This document shows, in pieces, positions 56,738-64,000 of a stretch of DNA of 64,000 nt. The stretch comes from CBDDLD01 sp965250025 (GTDB taxonomy: Bacteria > Bacteroidota > Bacteroidia > Flavobacteriales > Flavobacteriaceae). Both the position numbers and the translations under genes were made by a program. The stretch lies in contig OZ252283.1 in NCBI GenBank assembly GCA_965250025.1, positions 1,054,001 to 1,118,000 on the forward strand, in the 5' to 3' direction. The notes below the pieces were generated by a model. That model saw nothing but the letters and a program-made list of their open reading frames with translations. It was not told where the DNA came from and did not search any database. Each line of letters begins with the position of its first letter. Positions within the stretch are counted from its first letter, which is position 1.

Positions 56738-57409
56738 ATGAGACATAAAATCATACATAGTTTTTTAATTCCTTTTACAATTTGCTTTGTAATTGCACTA
56801 GCACTATATCCGGATTCTACTTTAGATCCGGAGCGTTATTCAACTGAAGGTTTAGAATTGGATTTTACCGTTTCAAAAGATATTGCTCTGGCAGAACCTA
56901 AAACCATTCAAACAGATATTAAGAAATCAGGCGATTTATTTACACCATATTTAGGTAAGTCTTTTGAAGGTTTTAAAGAAGCACTTGCTTTTAAAGAATC
57001 TCAGGGAAATTACTTCACAGTAAATACTTATGGTTATTTAGGTAAGTATCAGTTTGGTGCAGAAACTTTGAAATTAATTGGGATATACAATCCTAACCAA
57101 TTCTTATATAATCCTGAACTTCAAGAAAAGGCATTTTTAGCCAATGCAGAGCGTAATAAGTGGATATTACGAAAAGACATCAATCGTTTTGTTGGTAAGA
57201 GAATTGCAGGTGTTGAGGTTACAGAGTCTGGTATTTTAGCTGCAGCACATTTGGCAGGCCCTGGTAGTGTAAAGAAGTTTTTACGTAGTTATGGTAAAAA
57301 CAATTTTGCTGATGGTTTCGGGACTACAGTGAAATACTATATGAAACGCTTTTCAGGATACGATACTTCTATTGTAACGCCTAACAAAAAAGCGAAAGCC
57401 AGAATATAA
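56738..57409 (+). CDS. exported lysozyme-like/transglycosylase-like protein
   Basis: 223 residues from ATG 56738. An N-terminal membrane/signal segment (FLIPFTICFVIALALYP) is followed after a linker by a lysozyme-fold segment. It contains FKEALAFKESQGNYFTVNTYGYLGKYQFGAETL with a candidate catalytic Glu in FKESQGNY, and later AAHLAGPGSVKKFLRSYGK. This pattern is that of peptidoglycan lytic enzymes, but activity is inferred. The TTG at 56729 precedes the ATG and is unnecessary. Its stop abuts the convergent methyltransferase gene with no gap. Confidence 0.8.
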   Translation: MRHKIIHSFLIPFTICFVIALALYPDSTLDPERYSTEGLELDFTVSKDIALAEPKTIQTDIKKSGDLFTPYLGKSFEGFKEALAFKESQGNYFTVNTYGYLGKYQFGAETLKLIGIYNPNQFLYNPELQEKAFLANAERNKWILRKDINRFVGKRIAGVEVTESGILAAAHLAGPGSVKKFLRSYGKNNFADGFGTTVKYYMKRFSGYDTSIVTPNKKAKARI

Positions 57410-58126
57410 TTAGTCTTTAAGTAAGATAAAAATAGCCGGTCTTTTATGAAAATCTTCTGTATTGGATTTCCAATATTTTGCCTTTTGAGTTTTAATATAT
57501 TCTGTAGGTAGAGTAAGGTCACAGGCGACACAAACTCTGGTATCAGGATGTAGTATCCGTGTTAAATCTTCCAAAAGTTGATTGTTCCTATAAGGTGTTT
57601 CTATAAAGATTTGAGATTGATTGAGTTCATACGATCGTTTTTCAAAACGTTTTATTTGACTCTTTTTTTCTTGTTTATCTATAGGCAGATATCCATTAAA
57701 AGCAAAACTCTGACCGTTCATTCCCGAACTCATTAGTGCCAGAATAATAGATGAAGGACCAACAATAGGTATAACCTGAATACCTTCCTGATGTGCCAAA
57801 TTAACAATATCTGCACCAGGGTCAGCTATGGCAGGACAACCGGCCTCAGATAATAAACCCATGGAAATACCATTCTTACAAGGCGTTAAAAATGCGTTGA
57901 GTTCTGTTTCCTGAGTGTACTTATTCAGTGTTTGTAATCTCAGAGACGATTGCGATTTGTTGGGGGTTACACGTTTGATAAAACGACGTGCAGTTTTTTC
58001 ATTTTCAACAATATAATCATCTACCATTTCCAGTACTTTTTTGATGGATATGGGTAAAACTTCTAATGGAGGATTATCACCTAATCGTGTAGGTATTAAA
58101 TATAATTTTCCTGTAGTTCCAGACAT
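57410..58126 (-). CDS. RsmI-like SAM-dependent methyltransferase
   Basis: 238 residues of the tetrapyrrole-methylase fold: GKLYLIPTRLGDNPPLEVLP at the N-terminus, MGLLSEAGCPAIADPGADIVNLAH, PIVGPSSIILALMSSGMNGQSFAFNGYLP, and SQIFIETPYRNNQLLEDL. These match RsmI, which 2'-O-methylates C1402 of 16S rRNA. The N-terminal region is shorter and differs from E. coli RsmI, so function is probable, not certain. It shares one base with the preceding PQQ-type gene and abuts the convergent lysozyme-like gene. Confidence 0.87.
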   Translation of the reverse strand: MSGTTGKLYLIPTRLGDNPPLEVLPISIKKVLEMVDDYIVENEKTARRFIKRVTPNKSQSSLRLQTLNKYTQETELNAFLTPCKNGISMGLLSEAGCPAIADPGADIVNLAHQEGIQVIPIVGPSSIILALMSSGMNGQSFAFNGYLPIDKQEKKSQIKRFEKRSYELNQSQIFIETPYRNNQLLEDLTRILHPDTRVCVACDLTLPTEYIKTQKAKYWKSNTEDFHKRPAIFILLKD

Positions 58127-59538
58127 TAATTTATAACCAATTTTTGTGTTAGTTTTTCTCCGTTTGTAGCAGTAATCTGAATGATATACAAGCCCGAAGA
58201 TAAATCATTTACTTTTACAGTATTAGTTTGAGTGGTGTTTAATGGTGTTGCTTTTAGCAGTTCCCCCAGTGTATTATAAATCTTTATAGCATCTAATGGT
58301 ATTAAGCTCCCAGATGTTGAAATGTTCAATTCAGAGGTTGCTGGGTTAGGGTAAATGGACACGTTAGAAAATGCACTTTCGTCTACACTTAATGAGGCAT
58401 CTATTATTCGATAAATATTTCCCGAATTAATGCCGGCAATGTATAGTTCTCCGGAATTATCTTCTCCAAAAGCTGTCCAGCCATTTCCTGAAAATTGTTC
58501 AAAAGTGATATCCCAATCAGTGCCATTAGGTGTTAGGTATCCGATTTCATTACTACAATAATCAGCAAAGAAATATAACCCTTGAAAATTGGGATAACCA
58601 GTACCTCTGTATCGATAACCTCCGGTTATGGAGCATTTGAATAATCCATCATTGAAATGGTCATATTCTGCTACAGGGAAGGTCATGGTCGCTGCTCCCG
58701 GACATCCTGTAGTATTAAAAGTAGCGTTTCCTTCATAGCATCTCCAGCCATAATTCTGTCCCGATTCAGTTGATGGCACTCTATTTATTTCTTCTATTTG
58801 ACCTTGGCCAACATCGCCAATCCAAAGGTCATTATTGTCGCGATCAAAAGAGAATTTCCATGGATTTCTAAGGCCATAAGCCCATATTTCATCTAAAGCA
58901 GCAGCATTACCTATATAAGGATTGCCGGCAGGAATAGCATAATTATTCCCATTGCTAGTGTTGTCTACATCAATCCTAAGCATTTTTCCAAGTAAATCTC
59001 CCAGATCTTGTGCTCTATCATCCGGGTCACCACCAAAACCACCGTCTCCGGTAGCTATATACAAATAGCCATCAGGACCAAAGGCCATATCGCCTCCATT
59101 ATGATTACCGGCAGGTTGTGTAATGGTCAATAATATGAGTTCGGAGCTTGGATCTGCTAATGATGGATTGGTAGTACTTCTTGTATATCGAGAGACTACT
59201 GTATTACCACTATTATTGATATAGTTAACATAAAAGAAACCATTAGTTGCATAGTCAGGGTGAAATGCTAAGCCTAATAAACCTCTCTCATCTCCAATGC
59301 CACCAATATCGACAACTCTGGAGTTAATATTTAGAAAAGGTTGAGTTATTAGCGAACCATCGGAATCAATAATTCTGATAAGGCCATCTTGTTCAACAAC
59401 AAATAATCGGTCATCGCCGGCATGTTTAATATTTACCGGGCGATCCAATCCGGAAGTATAAAGTTCAATATCTAAATCTTGAGCGCCACTTTGTAGTATG
59501 CAAAAGCAGCATAGAATGCATAGGATAAGTTTTTTCAT
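58126..59538 (-). CDS. secreted PQQ-type sugar dehydrogenase (Glc/sorbosone family) with T9SS sorting domain
   Basis: 470 residues from ATG 59538. Signal peptide (ending QSGAQ). The six-bladed propeller of soluble glucose/sorbosone dehydrogenases shows LDRPVNIKHAGDDRLFVVEQDG, GLLGLAFHPDYATNGFFYVNY, QPAGNHNGGDMAFGPDGYLYIATGDGG, EIWAYGLRNPWKFSFDRD, QNYGWRCYEG and TGGYRYRG. A type A T9SS domain (VSIYPNPATSELNIS, IKIYNTLGELLK, SSGLYIIQI) follows. It oxidises sugars or alcohols at the cell surface if PQQ is available; no PQQ synthesis genes are present in the window. Confidence 0.9.
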   Translation of the reverse strand: MKKLILCILCCFCILQSGAQDLDIELYTSGLDRPVNIKHAGDDRLFVVEQDGLIRIIDSDGSLITQPFLNINSRVVDIGGIGDERGLLGLAFHPDYATNGFFYVNYINNSGNTVVSRYTRSTTNPSLADPSSELILLTITQPAGNHNGGDMAFGPDGYLYIATGDGGFGGDPDDRAQDLGDLLGKMLRIDVDNTSNGNNYAIPAGNPYIGNAAALDEIWAYGLRNPWKFSFDRDNNDLWIGDVGQGQIEEINRVPSTESGQNYGWRCYEGNATFNTTGCPGAATMTFPVAEYDHFNDGLFKCSITGGYRYRGTGYPNFQGLYFFADYCSNEIGYLTPNGTDWDITFEQFSGNGWTAFGEDNSGELYIAGINSGNIYRIIDASLSVDESAFSNVSIYPNPATSELNISTSGSLIPLDAIKIYNTLGELLKATPLNTTQTNTVKVNDLSSGLYIIQITATNGEKLTQKLVIN

Positions 59539-59609
59539 AGCTATTAATCTTAGGTGATTAGGCATTTAAAAATACAAAAAAGATTTTATTTGTTAGTTGA
59601 GGGTCAGAC

Positions 59610-60059
59610 TCAAAGGCTTCGGGCAATACTATTGCAGGCATTATCAAGAAGCTCGAATACCTCTTCAAAATCATTGATATCACCATAGTAAGGATCAGGA
59701 ACATTCTTATTGAAAAGGGCTTTGTCCGCATCTAGAATTAACCTGACTTTTTTGATATCATGATCCGTTTTTGCCATGTTAATTATATGATCAAAATTGG
59801 ACTGATCCATGGCATATATGATATCAAAAGTATCGAAATCATCAGATGTAAATTGACGCGCTTTTTGTTGACTGATATCTATATTATGGTTTTTAGCCAC
59901 AAGAATTGATCGCGTATCTGGAGGTTCTCCGATATGATATCTGGAAGTTCCTGCAGAATCTACGAAGAAATTATCTTCATTTAATTTAGATTGTAAAATC
60001 CCATGCGCTAATGGTGAACGACAAATATTACCTAAACACACCATTAGAATTTTGGTCAT
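59610..60059 (-). CDS. low-molecular-weight protein-tyrosine phosphatase
   Basis: 149 residues with the complete active site: P-loop VCLGNICRSP (nucleophile Cys) near the N-terminus and the general-acid loop DPYYGD toward the C-terminus. VDSAGTSRYHIGEPPD and FDIIYAMDQSN are also family-typical. It dephosphorylates phosphotyrosine or small aryl phosphates in the cytosol. It lies 15 nt downstream of dnaA on the same strand, so it is likely co-transcribed. Confidence 0.94.
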   Translation of the reverse strand: MTKILMVCLGNICRSPLAHGILQSKLNEDNFFVDSAGTSRYHIGEPPDTRSILVAKNHNIDISQQKARQFTSDDFDTFDIIYAMDQSNFDHIINMAKTDHDIKKVRLILDADKALFNKNVPDPYYGDINDFEEVFELLDNACNSIARSL

Positions 60060-60074
60060 TTCGATAGGAATGTA

Positions 60075-61502
60075 TTAAAGCGATAATTTTTTGGAAAGAT
60101 CTTCAACATATTTTCTGAATTGTTTGTCTGTTGAAGATAAGTTATCGACAGTTTTACAGGCATGTAATACTGTGGCATGATCACGCTGACCTATCTGCGA
60201 TCCAATACTTGCCAATGAAGCTTTGGTGTATTTTTTAGCAAAAAACATAGCCAACTGTCTTGCTTGAACAATATGCCGCTTTCTGGTTTTAGATTGTAAG
60301 GTGTTAACATCCATTTGGAAGTAATCCGATACCACTTTTTGAATGTAATCTATAGAAACCTCTCGTTTGGTGTTCTTAACGAACTTTTCTACAATATCAC
60401 TAGCCAAACTTAGTGTGATCTCTTTTTTATTGAACGAAGATTGTGCAATTAAAGAGATAATGGCACCTTCCAACTCTCTAACGTTAGTTTTAATATTCTT
60501 AGCAACATACTCAATAATTTCTTCAGGCATTTCCACACCATCTCTGTAGAGTTTGTTCTTTAGGATAGAAACCCGTGTTTCAAAATCTGGACTCTGTAAT
60601 TCAGCAGAGAGTCCCCATTTGAATCTAGACAGTAAACGTTGCTCAATATCCTGCATATCTACCGGTGCTTTATCACTGGTAAGAATTACTTGTTTTCCGT
60701 TTTGGTGTAAGTGGTTGAATATATGAAAGAATACATCTTGTGTTCCGGTTTTTCCTGAAAAGAACTGCACGTCATCAATGATAAGAACATCAATAATTTG
60801 ATAGAAATGAATGAAATCATTTCTATTATTCTTCTTTACAGAATCAATATATTGTTGTGTAAACTTCTCAGCAGAAATATACAACACGGTTTTTTCCGGA
60901 TATTTATCTTTTATATCCACACCTATAGCATGCGCCAAATGTGTTTTTCCTAAGCCAACACCACCAAAGACTAATAAAGGATTAAATGATGTGCCTCCGG
61001 GTTTATTAGCTACTGCTATACCTGCATTTCTGGCAAGACGGTTAGAATCACCTTCTAAGAAGTTCTCAAAATTATAATTAGGATTGAGCTGCGATTCAAT
61101 CTTTACATTTCTAATACCTGGGATAATAAAAGGATTCTTTAATTGAGGGCTTTTATTATTAAAAGGAACATCAACATCTTGAGACTTAACGGCAGAACGA
61201 TTAGCGCTTGGAATCTTTTCAGTAAAAGGTTGCTTATTGCCATAAGTGTTCTCCATCTTAATGATGTAAACCAACTTGGCATGTTCTCCAAGTTCTTTAG
61301 TTAAAGCAACTTTTAAAATTTTCACATAATGCTCTTCGAGCCACTCGTAGAAGAATTTGCTAGGCACCTGAATGCTTAATGCATTGTTAGAAAGCTTTAC
61401 TGCTACAATAGGTTCAAACCATGTTTTATAGGCTTGTGGTTGTATGTTATCTTTTATAAACGCGAGACAATTTCCCCATACCGATTGCGCAGTTACATCC
61501 AT
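60075..61502 (-). CDS. dnaA: chromosomal replication initiator protein
   Basis: 475 residues. Domain I (about 1-80, VWGNCLAFIKDNIQPQAYKTWFEPI) is followed by a variable domain II. The AAA+ domain III has Walker A VFGGVGLGKTHLAHAIG, Walker B VLIIDDVQFFSGK and sensor motifs including LLSRFKWGLSAEL. Domain IV carries the DNA-binding signature IGQRDHATVLHACKTV. It opens the origin. The 200 bp upstream are AT-rich, but no consensus DnaA box was found there, so oriC is not claimed at this place. Confidence 0.97.
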   Translation of the reverse strand: MDVTAQSVWGNCLAFIKDNIQPQAYKTWFEPIVAVKLSNNALSIQVPSKFFYEWLEEHYVKILKVALTKELGEHAKLVYIIKMENTYGNKQPFTEKIPSANRSAVKSQDVDVPFNNKSPQLKNPFIIPGIRNVKIESQLNPNYNFENFLEGDSNRLARNAGIAVANKPGGTSFNPLLVFGGVGLGKTHLAHAIGVDIKDKYPEKTVLYISAEKFTQQYIDSVKKNNRNDFIHFYQIIDVLIIDDVQFFSGKTGTQDVFFHIFNHLHQNGKQVILTSDKAPVDMQDIEQRLLSRFKWGLSAELQSPDFETRVSILKNKLYRDGVEMPEEIIEYVAKNIKTNVRELEGAIISLIAQSSFNKKEITLSLASDIVEKFVKNTKREVSIDYIQKVVSDYFQMDVNTLQSKTRKRHIVQARQLAMFFAKKYTKASLASIGSQIGQRDHATVLHACKTVDNLSSTDKQFRKYVEDLSKKLSL

Positions 61503-61702
61503 CCTTTATAGTTAAATTTTGTTGTTGTTGGTTAGCAAAAAAAAAGAGACGGTTGCGATATCTCTTTATAGATTTTAACGAGACAAATATGTGAACAAAA
61601 TTCTTAAAAAAAAAATCAATTTTTATTGAATTTTTAGAATTTTTTTATCATGTTTAAATCTCGATTAAATTACAAATTTTTTCACAAATCAACCTCCAAT
61701 TT

Positions 61703-62110
61703 ATGAATTTTAATGAAACTAAAATAAGAGTCCGTTATGGAGAAACGGATCAGATGGGTGTTGTTTATCATGCTAATTACGCACAATATTTTGAAGTTGG
61801 GCGAACGGAATGGCTTAGGCAATTTGGAATTACATATAAGTCTATGGAGGCTCAAGGTATTATGTTACCTGTGATTTCACTGAATATAAATTACAAAAAT
61901 TCAGCGCGTTATGATGATGTGCTTAAAGTAAAAACGAAATTAAAAAAAATGCCAACAGCTTCTATAGAATTTGATTATCAGCTCTTTGACGCAGATGAAA
62001 ATCTTCTTGCGACTGGAAATACAATTTTGGCGTTTATCGATATGAAACGAAACAGGCCCACGAGATGTCCTAAATATCTTTTAGACAAACTGCAAAATTA
62101 TTCGTTATAA
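61703..62110 (+). CDS. hot-dog-fold acyl-CoA thioesterase (YbgC/4HBT type)
   Basis: 135 residues: VRYGETDQMGVVYHANYAQYFEVGRTEWL carries the catalytic Asp-Gln-Met-Gly segment of the 4-hydroxybenzoyl-CoA-thioesterase family, and ISLNINYKNSARYDDVLKV follows as the second strand-helix unit. It hydrolyses acyl-CoA (or acyl-ACP) thioesters; chain length is unknown. It diverges from dnaA and overlaps the convergent YigZ-family gene by 6 nt. Confidence 0.92.
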   Translation: MNFNETKIRVRYGETDQMGVVYHANYAQYFEVGRTEWLRQFGITYKSMEAQGIMLPVISLNINYKNSARYDDVLKVKTKLKKMPTASIEFDYQLFDADENLLATGNTILAFIDMKRNRPTRCPKYLLDKLQNYSL

Positions 62111-62713
62111 TTCACGTATTTGGATGCCGTGAATTTGCTTAAAAATTTCAAATATGGATTTGGCATTGGTTTTTCTGACAGAAATTTCAAGCATACATGT
62201 TTCTCTAAGTTGCTGAGAGACAATTTTTAACTGTTTTTCTTTGACAATTCTCATTACAGTATTCATACTTGGATACCCAAATGTTATTTCATAGCGAACA
62301 TCTATAGTCTTTTCTATAATTTTTGATTGTTCAATAGCAAGACTGGCAGCAGTTCTGTAGGCATTAATTAAACCGCCGACACCAAGTTTAACACCACCAA
62401 AATATCTAACAACAACGATTAATATGTTGGTAAGGTCATAAGATTGTATTTGACCATATATTGGCATTCCTGCACTATTATTTGGTTCGCCATCATCATT
62501 AGCCCTATACCTCCTCTTTTCGGTACCTAATTGATACGCATAACACCAATGTCTAGCTGCATAGTGTGCCTTTTTTAATTCTTGCAGCTTTAGTTTCACA
62601 TCGTCTTCATTTTTTATGGGATAAGCGTAACCATAAAATTTACTATTCCTATCCTTAAATAAAGCTTCTTCTGAAGGGTTGTGTATGGTTTTATATAAAT
62701 CGCTTTTTTCCAT
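62105..62713 (-). CDS. YigZ/IMPACT-family protein
   Basis: 202 residues. The UPF0029 N-domain shows EEALFKDRNSKFYGYAYPI, HYAARHWCYAYQLG, DDGEPNNSAGMPIYGQI and VVVRYFGGVKLGVGGLINAYRTAA. A ferredoxin-like C-domain (about 130-200) follows. The family is linked to translation-stress responses in eukaryotes (IMPACT), but its bacterial role is unresolved. The start abuts the stop of the EamA transporter gene (one-base overlap at 62713). Confidence 0.92.
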   Translation of the reverse strand: MEKSDLYKTIHNPSEEALFKDRNSKFYGYAYPIKNEDDVKLKLQELKKAHYAARHWCYAYQLGTEKRRYRANDDGEPNNSAGMPIYGQIQSYDLTNILIVVVRYFGGVKLGVGGLINAYRTAASLAIEQSKIIEKTIDVRYEITFGYPSMNTVMRIVKEKQLKIVSQQLRETCMLEISVRKTNAKSIFEIFKQIHGIQIREL

Positions 62714-63576
62714 TAATTTAGAGTGACTAATAAGATAGAAATAATGGCAAAAGTAATGCCTATCCAGTTTTTTCTTGAAATATGTTCGCTAAAAAGCATA
62801 TAACCGATCAGAGTTGTAAGTGTTATTATGGCCACATTATTTATTGTAAATAGTGTTGAGCTCTCCAGATCTTTAATCTGTAGCGCTTTTAAGAGGTAAA
62901 ATACAGAACTGTAATTAATGATTCCTAGTAGAATACCAAATGGAAGGCTTTTTAATTCAAACCGGTTTTTATGTGCCGAGATTCTATATGTTAAAATTAA
63001 AATACCTATGCATGCAGCGATGCAAAATATAGTTGAAGAAAAAACTGGTATTCCATTTTCAGGAACATGTTTAGTTTCAATATACTTCAAAGACGTATCA
63101 ATGATACCAGTGCCAAAGAATAAAAGAATGGGTAAATAAAGCGATTTTGAAAGCTTACGGCTCTTGGTATTTTTCATTGAGGTCAGAAATACTGCGATAA
63201 GTGCTAAAACAATACCTGTTGATTTTTTGAACCCTAAGCTTTCATTGTAAGCGTAGAGGCCAAAAACTATAGGAATAACAACACTCATTTTACTTGCCAC
63301 CGAAGCTACGGATAGCCCATTGTGTTGAGAGGTCAATGCCATAAGATTAAATACAGCTATAAACAGTAGCCCTAAAATTAGAGCCCCAATAAACCATTCG
63401 GAATCAATAATGGTTTTTAGGACAACAGGTTCATCGTAATGAAAAAGACCAAAAATGCATGCGGTAATATAATTGATGACAATGACTTGTAGTGTGTCAA
63501 TATTGTAGCTTTTTAAGGATCTAAAAACTACAAAAATGGCAGTAGAAGATAATATGCTTAACAGTAAATAGATCAA
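62713..63576 (-). CDS. EamA/DMT-family transporter
   Basis: 287 residues with about ten transmembrane helices in two repeats: IYLLLSILSSTAIFVVFRSL, then LMALTSQHNGLSVASVASKMSVVIPIVFGLYAY for the first, and FFGTGIIDTSLKYIETKH through TTLIGYMLFSEHISRKNWIGI for the second. Substrate unknown. It overlaps both neighbours (4 nt with the HAD gene, 1 nt with the YigZ gene), so the three form one minus-strand unit. It is a distant relative, not a recent duplicate, of the transporter at 8794. Confidence 0.9.
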   Translation of the reverse strand: MIYLLLSILSSTAIFVVFRSLKSYNIDTLQVIVINYITACIFGLFHYDEPVVLKTIIDSEWFIGALILGLLFIAVFNLMALTSQHNGLSVASVASKMSVVIPIVFGLYAYNESLGFKKSTGIVLALIAVFLTSMKNTKSRKLSKSLYLPILLFFGTGIIDTSLKYIETKHVPENGIPVFSSTIFCIAACIGILILTYRISAHKNRFELKSLPFGILLGIINYSSVFYLLKALQIKDLESSTLFTINNVAIITLTTLIGYMLFSEHISRKNWIGITFAIISILLVTLN

Positions 63577-64000
63577 AACAGATGTGCGTTTACTTTGAAA
63601 AGATTTATAACATCCTCCTTGGTTTCATCAATATTCCAAACATTGAGACCTAACTGATGGGCAGTTTCAGTATTCTCTTTGGTATCATCAATGAATAAAC
63701 AAGCCCCGGGATCAAGATCATTTTGAGTTAAGACAAATTCAAAAATATTACGATCGGGTTTTCTTAAATGAATCTCCTGAGATAAGTAGAACGCATCAAA
63801 ACACGATTTAAAATCGGCGTAAAAATCAACATGTCTTTTAATGTAATCGATATGCATATCGTTGGTGTTACTTAACAAGATCAGTTGATATGTATTGGAT
63901 GCGGCTAAATCTTTAATGAATTCCAAACGGTATTTTGGAAAGTCTTTAATAATATAATTCCAGGCATCTATCACCTCATTACGATTAAGGTTTGGGAATT
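63573..64000 (-). CDS. HAD-family hydrolase (partial, N-terminus outside the window)
   Basis: The frame is open through the right edge of the window; translation of the extra bases gives FPNLNRNEVIDAW, so the GTG at 63974 is not the true start. Visible motifs are HAD motif II as LILLSNTND, motif III Lys in LRKPDRNIF, and motif IV acidic pair in CLFIDDTKENTETA. Motif I (DxDx) must lie beyond the edge. It resembles the subfamily IA phosphatases acting on small phosphorylated metabolites. Confidence 0.88.
   Translation of the reverse strand, partial: FPNLNRNEVIDAWNYIIKDFPKYRLEFIKDLAASNTYQLILLSNTNDMHIDYIKRHVDFYADFKSCFDAFYLSQEIHLRKPDRNIFEFVLTQNDLDPGACLFIDDTKENTETAHQLGLNVWNIDETKEDVINLFKVNAHLF

Noticed and set aside
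61503..61702. Possible oriC upstream of dnaA
   Set aside because: The region is AT-rich, but the best DnaA-box-like 9-mers have two mismatches and are not clustered.

Overview
The window looks like a chromosome segment from a marine-type member of the Flavobacteriaceae (Bacteroidota). The DNA is AT-rich and secreted proteins end in type IX secretion (T9SS) sorting domains. Promoters carry the Bacteroidota -7 element TAnnTTTG rather than a sigma-70 -10 box. The 16S gene ends GGAACACCTCC, and lineage-typical genes are present (TonB receptor plus DUF4249, DUF2279, monomeric isocitrate dehydrogenase, split transketolase). Genus cannot be fixed from sequence reading alone.

Layout. 1-430: the tail of one small gene and a second small gene, neither recognised, beside a tRNA-Lys/tRNA-Leu pair. 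0.87-10.7 kb: mostly housekeeping (shikimate kinase, phosphoribosyltransferase, methyltransferase, S4 protein, FKBP lipoprotein, small outer-membrane barrel, two-subunit transketolase, tgt, LptF/G-type permease, EamA transporter, accA). 10.9-12.4 kb: dnaB. 12.5-17.1 kb: two tandem secreted Lys-C-like serine peptidases and an AI-2E-family permease, with a decayed copy of the permease 3' end between the peptidases. 17.2-25.9 kb: a class IV aminotransferase/sulfotransferase-like pair, an exported protein followed by a TPR histidine kinase and LytTR regulator, a LamG T9SS protein and a membrane class III nucleotide cyclase. 25.9-32.6 kb (minus): a large secreted TolB-propeller amidohydrolase, then the thrS-infC-rpmI-rplT operon. 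32.8-38.3 kb: a complete rRNA operon (16S, tRNA-Ile, tRNA-Ala, 23S, 5S) with two promoters, boxA-like repeats, processing stems and terminators. 38.3-51.5 kb: murQ, a TonB receptor with its DUF4249 lipoprotein, icd, a pentapeptide-repeat protein, an unexplained structured non-coding stretch, rplS, trmD, an ATPase cassette bounded by duplicated palindromes, and gap. 51.8-64 kb: htrA, dapF-GNAT-mltG-DUF2279, a lysozyme-like protein, an RsmI-like methylase, a T9SS sugar-dehydrogenase-type protein, a low-molecular-weight phosphatase, dnaA, a thioesterase, a YigZ protein, an EamA transporter and a partial HAD hydrolase.

The least ordinary items are: (1) the 47.8-49.3 kb AAA ATPase/DUF234 gene lying exactly between two 57-nt direct repeats, each itself a palindrome with a promoter-like core; (2) the peptidase-permease duplication and its relic; (3) the 45.6-46.05 kb non-coding stretch, which may be a truncated group II intron; (4) infC apparently initiating at AUA; (5) a Tgt without the usual zinc cysteines. 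No CRISPR array, prophage or transposase was found. All functional calls are from reading motifs; no database search was run.
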